Source: Phoronis australis
Lineage: Eukaryota > Phoronida > Phoronidae
Assembly (NCBI GenBank): GCA_002633005.1
Contig: NMRA01000389.1
Location: 262,041-326,040 of the forward strand
Direction of reading: 5' to 3'
Length of the DNA stretch: 64,000 bases
How positions within the stretch are numbered: the first letter of the stretch is position 1; each line of letters begins with the position of its first letter. Position numbers and translations under genes: made by a program. Under the pieces are notes generated by a model. The model searched no databases. It was given only the letters and a program-made list of their open reading frames with translations, and was not told the origin of the DNA. This document shows, piece after piece, positions 23,440 through 37,100 of this stretch.

Positions 23440-24181
23440 CATAACAAAAAAATTCCTGTTAACAGCGCTACCTGTTGATATATAACACAACTAATGCCAC
23501 GTCAAACTGTAATGCGCATGCTCCAGATAATACAACTTCCGAGATAGGACTTGGTTTGTCAACGAACTCGCTTTTTGTGAAATGAATTTTGAACTTTCTT
23601 CATGAAAACGCCGCCTTTAAGGCACTCTAGTGAAGCGGAGACGTTAACACACTAACTTTTTCATACATCCACCCTTCTCTTTTGTCGGTAAGTCGATTCA
23701 CACGATTCAAATTAAAGTTGAAAAGACCGGCGTTGTACTATATAATGTTGGTCATATTCGCATTCGGACATATTCTGAACTTAAGTAACAATTTCTTTTT
23801 AGTCTGAGACTAAAGAGACAGTGAGACTTTAGCCCTTGATAAAAATCAAACGTTCATTGAGTTATAACTACATACAGTAAAACAGTTAGTCATTGGATCA
23901 GTATCAGTGAATAGATTCCTCTAATACTAGTCTTAGACTTAAAACTAAGACTTAAGTCTTAGACTGCAGTCACCCTCAGACTAAGTGAAGTCAGTGAAGT
24001 AAAGTCAACATTTTGCTGTTGAAGTTTAAGAATGAAAGACTATTTATCACAGATCAAAAATACCTTTCTCACGACACTTTAACATGATTGTTTTCTTTAA
24101 GAACGCTGCTTAGGTAAGTCAGGTATATATATTAGCTAAGCTGTTTTTTTTGTAAGGATGCTGATAGTGGGCATGTTGCAT

Positions 24182-24564
24182 CCCAAACTGATTTGGCAAA
24201 CTTCAATTTGACACGGGTTGGTGAGCCAAATTTATGCTTGCGCCAAACTTAAGCTACTGTAAGTTCCAAATTACTGCCGAGTTTTTAACGATTATCAGAA
24301 CTGAAATTGACAACAATGAGTATGGGGTGGTGAGTAGTAGTTGCTCAGGACACTTCCTCTCGTGTGACTAATCCATATGACGTCTGCATGCATGAGCACT
24401 TATTGTCATCAACGTCGGTCCTGATAAGAGTTCAAAATCTATAAACCACTTTTAGTAATTTGAGAACTTACTGTAACTCGTGTTAGCGCAGGTATCAGTG
24501 TGGCTAACCAACCCACGCCAAATTGAAGTGCGCCAAATCAGTTTGGCACAAGCATCAGTTTGGG
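24182..24564. repeat. large foldback element F2
   Basis: Two arms of about 95-110 bp face each other at 24182-24275 and 24455-24564. Reading the right arm in reverse complement, both share CCCAAACTGAT, ACTTCAATTTG, GGGTTGG, GAG/TAGCCA, TGCGCCAA/TGCGCTAA and ACAGTAAGTT-CAAATTACT-type blocks, with an internal spacer of about 180 bp. No coding sequence was found between the arms. This is the structure of a MITE or Foldback-type transposon. No other copy was noticed in the window. Confidence 0.8.
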
Positions 24565-25170
24565 TTATAGGAAGCACATGAGTGAACTCAACAGTCACAG
24601 ACTTGAACTAGGTAGCCTCACTATCACCTGTGGTCGACCCGGGTGTCAACAGGCGATATAATTGCACAGCCTATCTTCAGTATGTGAGTCGAGCGTCCAA
24701 ACCATTTTGCCGAGATGCAGTTGGCCATCAGCAAGGGATTTGAATCTAGGCTTTCTAAACTGGACTGCACGTCTCACCTGGAACCAGAAAACACATGGGT
24801 CACTTCGTTTGACTTTCCTGAATAAAGATTTTTTGTTGAGTAATTGAATACAGGAACTGGTCACCAACTTTCAAGACAATCTGTAAATGGAAAAAAGTTG
24901 AATACAATTTCAGAAACCCACATTCTTTGGCAGCCCTTTTCCAGAACTGATTTAAATTTGAAAAGTTCCCTATGTTACAACCACGCCATCCAAAATAAAT
25001 GCACTGTGTTTGTTAAAATTTTCTTATGGAACGTATAATCCTATAGTATTTGAAATTATTCATTTAAAAGATAGAGTTGGAACTTTGATAAGTGAGTTGG
25101 AGTTGGTCAGTGAATTGGTCAGTGAGTTGGGGTTTATTTTCTCAAATGTCAGCTTTCAATCGAGGTACAT

Positions 25171-26131
25171 CCCATCCACTCTGTATATTTTGATTCAGGT
25201 AAATTTTAGTTACATCTGCTGCATTCATCTAATGACCCATATTGGTCACAATGACCCACATTTGTTGAAGTTGACAACTGGGTAATCATGAAAAAGCATG
25301 TAATGTTCACTGAGATCATTTTAAGCAAGTGGTACTAAATATTGTACACTAGCTTCTGCAAATCTGAGTTTTCTCAGATTCCTGTCTCATATGTCAAAAA
25401 AAAAACACTTGTACAGGCACACAATGTAACAGGTGCCTGATATTCATTGTGAAAATGAATTTATGTGTTTTGTTCTCTTTGTTTTCGTAATGAACATCGG
25501 GCGGTTGTTGCATCGTGTGCCTATACAAGAGTATGTGTCTTTCTGAGTATATATGAGAGAACTGTGAAAACTTGACTCCACAGAAGCTTAAATGATGTCA
25601 TTTTTGAGCAGCGAATTAAAGATTGTTTTTTACAAGACTGGATCTTTGCTGTGGAGAATAACTCAAAACATAACACATATTCCTCATTTAAAATTGATTT
25701 TGAAATGCAATCTTATCTGTTGCGTGATATTCCGTATATCTTTTTAGCAGCTATGCCTAAATTACGTTGCTCCAATCATAACTTGATGATAGAGTAAGGT
25801 AGACATGCTCTTGTGGACCAAAAATACTGTGTGTGTTGTTTCTGTGTGTCCCTAATTGAAGATGAATACCATTTCATATGTGTTTGTAAAAAGTACAGTT
25901 CTCTGAGAACTGCATTTATACCCGAGTGGTGCTGGTGTGAACCAAATAAACATAAATTTGTAAAGCTAATGAAAATGTCAGAGCCTATTGCTCATATCAA
26001 TCTAGTGAAATTTATATTTCACGCCACTACCCTCAGGGAAAAGCTGCTCAGCGTTATCCTGTAAATTTTATGTAACATGTGGGCCAAGGCCTTAAATGTT
26101 AAAATAAATAGATACAGATACAAAAAGGACA
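25171..26131 (+). mobile_element. 5'-truncated LINE 3' end flanked by 15-bp direct repeat
   Basis: From about 25582 to 26064 the plus strand encodes the C-terminal end of a LINE ORF2: SLNDVIFEQRIKDCFLQDW, PKLRCSNHNLMIE, one in-frame stop, then a Cys/His segment (VCCFC, IEDEYHFICVCKKY) and REKLLSVIL with a TAA. The 3' end is a short AT-rich repeat tail (26101-26120, gatacagata). The 15-mer TCAATCGAGGTACAT occurs at 25156-25170 and again at 26132-26146, exactly outside this block, as expected of a target-site duplication. The 400 bp upstream of the readable frame is unassigned and may be element sequence too diverged to read, or a nested insertion. Confidence 0.75.
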
Positions 26132-26638
26132 TCAATCGAGGTACATTTTCAAAAGAGGATAAAATTTTCTACAAAATCAATACAATTTGAATGTTTAAAT
26201 TGCTAGAGTAAACCTAGTGACTCTACTTTAGGTGTGTAAAAGTAATCAACCCAGTTCATGCCTGGGTTGAATGAGCACATTTTGTTTTTACCAAGTTCTC
26301 CTAAAATGTAATGTAAGGGCTCATTCGTAGCACCTTTATTGACCCAATGCTTGAGTTGTCGAGTAGCCGCAGTTTATACTGACATGGAATGGGGTGTTTC
26401 TTGTCAGTTTTTCCTGGAGTTATGCAACAGTTGTTAAAAAAATGTGTTTCATGTGCTGCCACCACTGTAGTAGCTTACTTTTCTCATATTTCTTCAATTG
26501 GTAATGTAGCTGAAATTCAGGTTAAACATGTCAAATCATGGTTTTGTCGATGTGATTTTGCTTTACTGTTTGTTGTAGGCAAAACGTCATCCTTAGTCCA
26601 GGACTATCTTCAGCTGCATTTGACAGAAAATTACAAGT

Positions 26639-29600
26639 ATGAGAGGTCCGCCACCTCAGAGTTGGTCACAGCATCCAATGAATGGACAAACCGGTGGTCA
26701 GCCTCCCATGAGTGGCCACGCCCCTCAGTGGGCATCTCACCCTCCCCCAAGTGAGCAGCCACCAGTTGGGCCACGTGCTCCTCCTCCAACAGGTCAAAGT
26801 CCATACTGGACACAGCCTCATCCCCAGGGTGCCCAGGCACTCAACCGGCCACCACATTCTGTGCCAAATGCACAGCAACCCCCACCACCACCATCACAGC
26901 AATGGTCTGCTCCAGCGGGAGGACCTCATCAAAACTGGAGACCACCACCGCCCGGTGCTCCAGGAAGTATTGGAAACATACCGCCTGCTGGAATTCCTCG
27001 TATGCAACCTCCGCGAATTGGTGACCAACCACCTCATTCCAACGCAGTGCAACCCAGGCCTGTGGCCATGAGACCAGGTCAACTTGATTCCTCGATGGTT
27101 AATGGACCGTCAACGCAGTCACCACCAGTGGCCATGAATCATTCAAACGACCGTGAGTTTTTTTGCAGAAATGGTTGGGGATTTGGTTTATAAATTTGTC
27201 ATCTTTCATGCAGTATTGCATATAGTAGAAAAGTATTAATTTGATATGATATTTCTGCACTCATGTCGCACCAAAAAAATGACTGCCAAAATTGTCACTT
27301 TTCATCCATTTTCAGAAACTGAGCGATTATCTTGCAAATAATGGATACTTCACAAACGTAGGTTGATCGATTCTGCACACTGCAAACCATGACAGGAATA
27401 GAATTAAGTTTTCTTGATCTATATTTTTGTGGAGAAATTTCACAAATAGGATTTCACTTGTCGGCAATATTGTGTCCTAAATAAGTCAAGAATTACAGTA
27501 ATTATTATTAATAAATGATATTTTCATGCTACATTGGATTATACTACCAGCATTATATTGTAATTAACAGTGATGATAATAACAGTTTGATAAAATTAAA
27601 CCAATTTTGTACAAAAGTAACTCGTGAAAATTCAACTTTTTCATTTTTCAAAGGCCTGCCTCGTGGTTGTAAATGCCCACAATATTTCAAAATAGTGTCT
27701 GATGTTACCAATGGTGTAGAACTTGAAGATGATAAAGCATTTATTTGATGGTCTATGTGTGTAATTATATAACCATATTGTGTCCTTAACTGATGCGATT
27801 TTACTGTACTAAAATGTCTATTCCCTTCCTTGCTACAAGCTATTGAACAAGCCTCGTTTATTTTCCATATTTAGTTTCCAGGTAAGGTTTCATCTGTAAA
27901 GGCAAAAAACCTGTGTATTGCTTGCCACGCATGCTAGTGACTGTGGCAGGTGTTTTTCAGACTGTCTAAATGAACATGCCACGACTACCATTAACTGCTG
28001 CAGGTGTTTCTTTTTCAGAACCTTTGGGTGGACTGCCAGTACCGTTTCATGGCCAAGCCCAGTACTCTCATCAACTTCATCTGCATGCTCAAACCACTGG
28101 GTCAACAACCCCCACTCCTGGTTCAGGTTTTATTTTCAATGTTCCTTTCTTCTAATTGCTGAATTTGTAAATTATTGTTTATGATTCATTACTCGTTTCT
28201 GTATTTGCCAAGCTGCTTGTAGGGTCATCCGAACATTTGGCAGATGTCTGTGTTTCCAGGATTGTGTAGCTATCATTGTTTTTCAGATAGAACTAACTAC
28301 TGCTGTGTTCCCTAGTGACAATTTTCAATAATTATCACCTCTTTTATCTTTGCTGTTTGTAATGCACACAGTTGAGGAGTGGAAATAACTCCTTGGCCAT
28401 GCCTCTGAATTCCAACTACGATCCCATGAACACCATTGAATACCATTATCAATCCCACAAATGCACCGACTTCACATATGCGCTGAAAATACTCCATACC
28501 CTGTGACCAAATTCTACTCCCTTGGAACAGATTCCTTACCCAGATCCTGGTCCTTATGCAAGGTTTGGTCCCGGGTATGCTGTTAGGTTACTGGGCTATG
28601 GAGTATAGGGGCATGGGTATGGAATTTCCACCCTGGGTTTGTTTGTTCTTGACTGGGGTATAGAGGATAAAATGTGGAATTTAGAGGACTGGCCATGGAG
28701 TTGTTTCCACCCCCTCACAACGGATTTGTGTCAATGGTCTGCGTTGATCTTATGTTTGTCTTTAATCGTCTAGTACTGACTATAAGGTTATGTATTTGAA
28801 ATTGGTTCAACTTATTCTCTGTCATGCCCCATGTATTCCAGATCCTCAGTCGAGAAAGTCCTCGCGAGGTCCTTCACCTGTCTCAAACCAGCAGTATGAA
28901 ATGTTAGAGGGACAGTTCAATTCAAGTAAGCCAGGTATGCATGAGTAACAAAATTTTTAGCAAAATAGTTTGACATATATTTTAAAGGAAACAGAATTAC
29001 ACGATGCATGAATATAATTGGTCAAGATGTGACTATTTTGCTGTGACTTCATGGTTATTTCATTAATGAGATACTCTTTACTATCCCATTTAGTTTCAAT
29101 GAATGTTTTCACCCATCATTTACATGAAAAACTGGTCATAATGTTCATTTATATAGTGCAAAACTGTGTAGATTGAATTTTGCATTTTAAATCAACAGGT
29201 ACCCCTCAGCCTGGTATGCAGCCGCGGTCTGCTGTAATGAGGAACTCTCCTCAGTCACCTGGGAAATATTCGGCTAGTCCGCGCCAGATGGATGGTTTTA
29301 TGGAGCAACCTGGTGCGGCGAACAGGCAGCTGTTTCAAGGTTTCCAAGCAGCATCTCATGGTGGCCAAACCCCACCTCTTGGTGGTCCACCTCCACCTCA
29401 TGGCGGCCCAGTGCCACCTCATAGCAGCCAAGCTGCATCCTTTGGTGTACAAGCATCACCTCATGGGGGCCAAGCATCGTCTTACAATAGCCCAGCGCCA
29501 CCTCTTGGTGGCCAAGCGCCACCTCTTGGTGGCCCAGCGCCACCTCTTGGTGGCCCAGCGCCACCTCTTGGTGGCCCAACACCTCTCGCTGGCCCAGCGC

Positions 29601-31106
29601 CACCTGTTGGTGGCCCAGCACCACCTCCTAATCAAACCATGCAACAACCTCCAACTGGCCCACCACCAGTCCATGGACAGCAACCCTCTAGACCACCATT
29701 TGCCTCTAGTGAGCCGACCGCCAGTCAACCCATTCAAACATCAGTGTCGGGACGAAGAGTGTATCCACAAATGGTAATTATTTAGACTCATCTTCACTGC
29801 GATTAACTTGTTAGTGCAACTCATTAACTGTTGCATTTTGAGTCATCAAATTGATACCAATCATGTCATTACTTGTGAAATAGAATCTTGCTGACTTTCT
29901 CAAATTTGACAAAAAATCCTTGAAAGCACATATTGGTATTGCATGAACTTAAATCAAACATTTATGGTCAAATTTTGATGGTTTCAAAAAGTCACATTTC
30001 CATAGAAAGTTTAAGAATACCACTTTTGTACTCATGGATCACTGTCAAGACTGCCTGTTGTTGTGGAGTCACCCTAATTCTATGTACTTTTAGAGGCTAA
30101 AATCGCTGTTTATTTTAAGATCTTATGGAATTTGATCATTTTATTCTCTTCCAAAATCAAGGATTCTCAGAGTTTAGAACCCGATTGGCAAACATAAAGG
30201 CAAAAACTCTAGAAAATGATGCAAGTAGTTGAGAGCACAAGATCCATCCCATAAGACATGTTGTGGGTGAATAATTTAATTTGCGTAATATGGACTTTTT
30301 CATAATTGGGTCAGTTGAAATGAGTTAGAATTGACCAATGAAAAGTGAACTGACTTTGCTTTGAATCGTATATTATCTGCTCTACCAACATGTTGATAGC
30401 GGAATATTGAAAGCAACTATTTCAAGGAATTAGATTACATTTAGACAACGGGAAATGGAATTCATTGCTTATCGTCATTGAGAACCCAGGGTCTTACAGC
30501 ATTGGCGTGGGTCAGGAAATAGAAGCAGATTTTGGGTTTTCTGGGTTGTGCTCCGGTGGGGAGAAATCAACCATGTCGACTGTGAGACATTGACGTGATG
30601 AGTGTTTTGAGTTGAAGACGATTTGAAACTGTAAATTGTTGTTTTTTTGGTGCATTACACCATCTTTTGATTGAAATTGAAACTTTTTGGAAATACTTTT
30701 GCTTGCTAAATACGGGTTATTAGTACAAAGGTTACAGATTATGTGATAGGTGGGTTGTTAGCCCTACAATGTGACAAAAATGGGTTTAGTTAAAAGTTGT
30801 TTCTTCACGTATGTCTCTAAAACCAATTCCAATACACTACATCTCCCATCTTGTTAATCTTTGTAAACTCTAACATTGATATAGCCTCAGCAGCAGCAGC
30901 CACCACAGCAGTGGCAACAGCAACAGCCGCAGCAATGGCAGCCCCAACAATCACAACAACAGAATGCCATGCCTGCACCCCATCCAGCCAGGCAAACTAC
31001 TCCCGGGGATATGCAGTCTTCTTATCAGTCACATCAGCAACCTACAAACAGTTACGGTGGTTATCAGTCGGGCCTCAACTCTACGTTTGGAAGGATGCAC
31101 ATGGGG
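26639..31106 (+). CDS. SEC24: SEC24 exons 1-5, disordered N-terminal region
   Basis: Five exons encode about 504 residues of low-complexity Pro, Gln, Gly and Ser sequence typical of the flexible N-terminus of metazoan SEC24A/B. Exon 4 contains a coding minisatellite (29404-29640) giving repeats of PPLGGPA and variants. Exon 5 starts with a CAG/CCA-rich tract encoding [19 protein letters not shown]. Exon 5 also ends in a gapped [18 protein letters not shown] content and codon use differ from the later exons because of the repeats, and this makes long spurious frames on both strands. Confidence 0.9.
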
Positions 31107-34100
31107 GTATGTACGAGTGCGCCTTCGTTCTTGGTGCATCCTGGGGTTGATAATGAAATGTTGCTTGAGTTCCATACCTTTCTGGACGTATGTCATTTGT
31201 CTAGATAAACATGATAGTTAGATTCAAGATTACATTTTACATCGAAGCTCTTATCATAATATAGTATGTTTATTCCCGCTTATTTAGAGTACCACCTCTT
31301 GATATGGGAAACACTTTTCTCCTTTTGTAAGCTGCTTTAAATGGCTGCCTAAGCACAAAAGGGTGTTAGTCTATTAGTTTTTAAGTCCTTCCTGCCTTGT
31401 CTTGTGTGTGGGATTGTCACACGAGGCATTACTAGAGGTATGATTGGATTCGGCCAGTGAAGTCGCAGATCCTTGTCTTGTCTTTTAGAGTGACGCAAGT
31501 GTTGTGAATTTACTGCATGAAAAGCACCTGATACCTCCAGAGGGCGTTGAAACACCACGGCCATGTCTACAGAATGATTACAAGAAAGTCAACTGCAGTC
31601 CGGAGTAAGTAATTTTGTGCTGATGTTTTGTTTTCCACTCCTCTACCTGTGTTCTGGGTGAAATGTCTGGGGATATCATTACATTAGAATTCTTACTTTT
31701 GCTTTAGTACGAGAATGCTCCTGAAGGACATTACTATTTGCTGAGGTTACTTGTGATAAAGCCGCTTTTTGTATGAGGTTGTGTTAGAGTGTTGTTACGA
31801 CGTGCTACATAATGACGCTCGTGAAGTTTTTTACCACGATTGTGAAGTGAGAAGTTTATCTTGCCAATGAATGGTTTTCATTATTTGTATGCATTGTTGT
31901 TTTCAGTGTATTTCGCTGTACGTTGAATGCTGTTCCGCAGACACAGTCACTTCTATCCAAATCAAGGTTACCACTGGGGATACTGATTCATCCTTTTAAG
32001 GATCTGTCTGTAGGTTTACATTTCAATAGTATTTTAGACATTCTTTATAGCCTAACAAAAATACTGTTATAGGATGAATTAGTCTCGAATGAGATATTGG
32101 GGATATGTTTGAAAACGCCGACTTTCATTTAGAAAGTAGCGAATGCCTGGGGATATGTTTGAAAGTGCAGACTTTATGCCCAGGTGTGTCATTATTGTTG
32201 CTGGTGCTCGATGCAAAATTTCCCAGGACATTCTGCGCAGTGACATGCCATTACAGGAACCTTGAATGTGTTTATGATTGTAGAAAAGAGCTGACTTTTT
32301 CCAGTTGAAAAAGTTAAGCATTTGTTTCCGTTTCCTTTCACACTGAGATTGTTTTAGAATTCAACTGGGCAAATATAAATTACATATAATACAATGCATT
32401 TTTGTGAAACTGTTGTTGTGTATATATAGTTTGGCGGGCTTGTTTGCGGAAAACCATGGTGCTAGTTAATTATTTAGGCCCTACTCTAGTACGTATATCT
32501 TGTACGTTTTCAGTCTCTACCTGTAATACAGTCCAGTGTGATAGTTCGCTGTCGTTCGTGTAGGACCTACATCAATCCATTTGTTACGTTTGTTGACCAG
32601 CGGAGGTGGAGGTGTAACTTGTGTTTCCGGGTTAATGAAAGTACGTATGACCACTTGTTTACTTTCACTGTTAATGAAAGTATGTATGACCACTTGTTTA
32701 CTTTCACTGTTTTCTTACTTTGTACTTTGTAAAGTTGGGACAAATGATTCAGTTTTAGTTACGTTAATAGGACAATAGTTATTGTTTTTACGTGTTCTCG
32801 CTATATTTTGTTTGGATTTAGAAGTAGTGGTGCCTGTGTATCTGCAACTTGGGGTCACGAAGTCAAATGTAAGCTGACAGATTGCCGACCATCCAGTGTG
32901 TACGACAAATTGGTGGCAACTGTTATTGTGTAGGCCAACAGTAATTGGAGAAAATAAATTTCCTGTCATAACGGGCAATGACGCGTTGTGGAGGTCATTG
33001 TATCTACTTTGATGGTGAATTTTGCTTGCCCTCAGCCATAATTTGGGTCATTTTGTCTGGTTATTTTTGGCCTGTTCTGTATGTAGCTTTTGTGTAAATT
33101 TTAGAGCCGTGAAGAACATCTCGAGATTCAGTTGGTGTTTGGTACTGTGTTATTAGAGTGTTCCTGTCAAATCGCAATTATTTGAGTTGTGTAATGAATG
33201 ATTTCTGCAAATGACTAGGTCTTAATGGTGTCCAGTTGTACTGTATGTTGAGGAAGATGAAGCTGAACCAGTCTTAATAACCATTGTCTTCTATTTAAGT
33301 GGGTAACTTCACAGAGCAGTAAAATTAAGAATTTCTGAGCAAAGATTTCTAGTTGACCTCCAGTGTAGCTTTGGAAATAACACAGTATTTTCATCTTACC
33401 AGTGCCTGATGAGTTCACCTTTGACCCTGTTTCTAAGACGTATGGTGCTCCTGAGAGACGACCTGAAATTCGATCGGCTACTGTTGAATTCATCGCTCCA
33501 TCAGAATATATGGTAAGACACGCTTAGTGGAATGTCACACATTAATTACGTAATAGAAGTCCCAATTCACAGAAATCAGCTTCGTAACATCAGAGGTACA
33601 CATTTGTTAGAAAGTCAGAGGAAGATGTATGATTAATTAAATCTTAACAATAACAGAATGATAACAATAGCGTGCTGTAATTTTCAGTTACGTCCTCCTC
33701 AACCGGCGGTGTACTTGTATGTGTTGGACACGTCTTTCTCTTCAATAGAAACTGGTGAGTCTGCGGTACTTGTTGAGTAGGGAAAATGTGTCCCTAAGTA
33801 ATTTGCTGAATTGTCCGTAGTAACAAATATCGTGTTGTATGTCGTTGTTTCGAATGAAAAGGCTTGGCTCAGGGTTTCGTAGATTAGTTTCTAATTGATG
33901 ACCTGTTGCTCAATTTTTTGATTTTGGGATAACTTTAATCGGTACTGCTACCCTTCAAGGCAGTGTGATACTTTTGCCTTATAACATTGTGAGAGTATAA
34001 AATTGTCTTTGGCTTGACCCTATTTCTCATTCTAGTGTGCAAGACAGTTTGAGTTGACAAGGAAGAAATGCAATTTCTTTCATTCATGGAAATTTGATGA

Positions 34101-37100
34101 TGTTGAACATCTTTGTGTTAATTGGTTGAATATCCCACTGGACAACAGTGACAATTTGACAACATGATAGATTTATAAAAATGGTAAAAAATTTCCCCAC
34201 TGTTTATTAATCCATACAATTGTAGAGGGCTAGCGACAAGGTGGGAAATGACTAATGGTGGTGTCTGGAAATTTGTATCATTAATCAAAGTTCTTGCCAA
34301 TCAATTTTCTTTGTTGTGTTATGATTTTGTAAAGTTCTGGGTAAAGCAAAGCAGTAACAAGAGTCAAAAATGGTCAAAATGTTGGTTGTTAAGTTTTCTT
34401 GTACATTTTTAGGTTATCTGCAATGTTTTTGCTCCACATTGTTGGAGGAGTTGGACAGAATGCCTGGTGATGGAAGAACAAAAATTGGATTCATTACATT
34501 CGACAGTGCTGTGCGGTTCTATAACTTGTCTGAAGGACTGTCAGCTCCGCAGGTGCTGGTGGTGACAGACATTGATGGTGAGGAATTTTGTTCCCTCGTT
34601 AACGAAATTTCATGTTAATTTTATTGTAAAGTGTTTGTCTTAAAAATGGATTCAGTGCTAATGTATAGATCTTTTAGTCTTTTTCTATGGCTGTCCATGT
34701 GTGTATACAGTGTATTTCAGACGCAAATGATCTCTTGAGCAAATAAGTTTTAAACATGTTCCCTTGGTTCCAAAAAGTATTTTTCTGTCTGGCATTGTCC
34801 AGCCACTGATTATCCTTGTGGAATTATTTCTGAAAAATTGAAAAAGCTCAGTGATTACAGGTAGTGGTAACTGTTAATGAGTGGTTCTCTTCTCATGAGT
34901 ATAATAAGTTTCGCCTTTTCGTGTAACAGATTCCATGAATACATCGAGAGCTGCGTTATTTTCAGATGTGTTCATACCTAGTCCGGAGGGGTTACTCGTT
35001 AACTTTAACGAGTGTCGTGACCTAGTGGTTGACCTGCTGAATGAGCTTCCCAGCATGTTCCAAGGAAATAAGGAAACCTACAGTGCCACTGGGGCTGCAC
35101 TACAGGCAGCCATGAAACTCATGGTATCTATGCAAAACTTAAGTTTATTGTTAGAGAAGCTAATAGCAGTTGTAAAGGTCTTAATTAAAGACGACGTTTT
35201 AAGACATTAAAGCCTGGTTCTGTTGTTTTGGTCAGATGTACGTAGCATCAGTCAGAGTGAAGCCTTGGTGATATCCTCACTCTTTGGCCTTGTAATTTCA
35301 GACTCCTACAGGAGGGAGACTTACATTGATGCAGGGTTGCTTGCCCAATGCTGGGCCAGGGTTGTTAAAGGCACGGGAAAACCCCAATGAACGTGCTGGA
35401 AAGGTAATGATTAGTAGTATACAATTTCTGACAAAATTGTATGAATGGAGGAGATTCAAGGTATCAAGCCCACGGTGGGTTCCTGCATTACGATATTCTT
35501 TATGTTAGAAATTTTCTTCAAAATCAACCCTAATTATAACAATCAAAATGTGACCCTTTGGGCTGATAAATATTTGAGAAATTATTATCGCCATCATTAG
35601 CTCATGTTATTTTTTGGTAAATATAGATCTTTAGTTGTTTTTGACAAAAAAATTCATTTTTCAGCACAGATATTTTTCTAAATGAGCTGTTTTGGTAGCC
35701 ACAGTAAACTGAGTTTCAAGTAGTGCATGTATTGGGTTGATTTTCATAAGTTCTTTCAGACGTCTTAGAGAGATTTCTATGCATTTCTGTGAAATAATCC
35801 TGAAACACATTTTCTTGCAGAATATTGTTAATTTAGGGCCAGCCACAGACTTTTACAAGAAGTTGGCCTTAGATTGCTCTGCTCAACAAATAGCTATAGA
35901 CACATGGTTTTTAAGTGGACAATTTCTGGATGTCGCCACTGTTGGTAAGTCTTCAGAAACATTTCCTTTTATAACAACCATTAATTTAGTAACAACGCTA
36001 TTGTATATAAACTGAGTCATTTTATCGCATGCGATTATCTGTCCAGTTTTTTCTGTGATGCCACGCTGCCTGTCTCAAATTCCTGATTTGGTAATGTGAA
36101 GTGAAGCTGTCTTTTATGGTGCTTCAGATGCAACAACACCGTTTTGTCATTCAGTTTAAGCTCATTTCTGCCTGTTTTTGAAAAACTCAAAATATTGTGG
36201 ATGTCTTGTGTGTGGCCATGAAGAATTATCATTTCACTGTTAGTTTAGAGCACATTTTTACCTTAAGTTATATCGACCGGTCTGTACATTTAGCAAAATA
36301 TCTATAAATTAGAATTTAACTCGACAAAAGTATATTTTTTCTGAGGGTAGAAATTCTGGAGAATTCTTTGACTGTATTCCAATTTGACGTTATTTTGGTC
36401 ACATGACCATTCTTTTTTAGGAAAATTTAGAAACTAAGATACATTCATAGCTAAACAACAAGATCAATAGCATGGCCCAATTTCTTGATGTAAATATTCA
36501 AAATAAAATCTCGAAAATCATGTTACAGTTTTCTAAATTATAGTTTCGTTTTCGATTCATACAACTTATTTTTTTCATAAAAATCACACAAGTCCCATTT
36601 TTGACAGCCCCTCAAGCAAAAGTGGAACATTTCAAAAACAGTTCCAAACAGCGTTTTGTAGAGCAGTGCATGAAACATAGTATCTCACAGTTTTGTGGTA
36701 ATCCGATGAGACATTTCTGAGATACGATGTTCCGAAGTTGGCCAAAATTGGACGTTTTCTAGGGTCCTGCATACCCTTAATCAAACGTAGGCTGCAGATT
36801 TAAGTTTTGAATAAACTTAACAGAAGAAAGAGGGAGTTTGCATTAATCTTCTTGTTTAGGATGCGCATCAAAGTATTCCGGGGGCTGCTGTTATCATTAC
36901 CCTGGAATTCATCACATTCAAAACCCAGCCGAAATGGAGCGGTTTGAGAACGACTTGAGACGGTACCTTACCCGTAAGATTGGATTTGAGGCAGTGATGA
37001 GAATTAGATGTACAAAGGGTGAGTGGTGATTCTGTGGCAAAGTGTTGTTCTCTTGTCCTGCACACAGTCTGGCATACACTGCAGAGAACACTTCTTTCCA

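Noticed and set aside
24720-24790. B-box-like sequence gatttgaatc as a tRNA gene
   Set aside because: No A-box at the right distance and no cloverleaf could be drawn.
26712-27082. Alternative frames over SEC24 exon 1 on both strands
   Set aside because: They overlap the phase-consistent Pro-rich SEC24 exon and arise from its composition.
29255-29777. 161-codon and other frames over SEC24 exon 4
   Set aside because: Shadows of the coding minisatellite; only the PPLGGPA frame joins exons 3 and 5.
30851-31150. Ala/Thr-rich 99-codon frame
   Set aside because: A shifted reading of the CAG-rich SEC24 exon 5; the Gln frame fits the splice phases.
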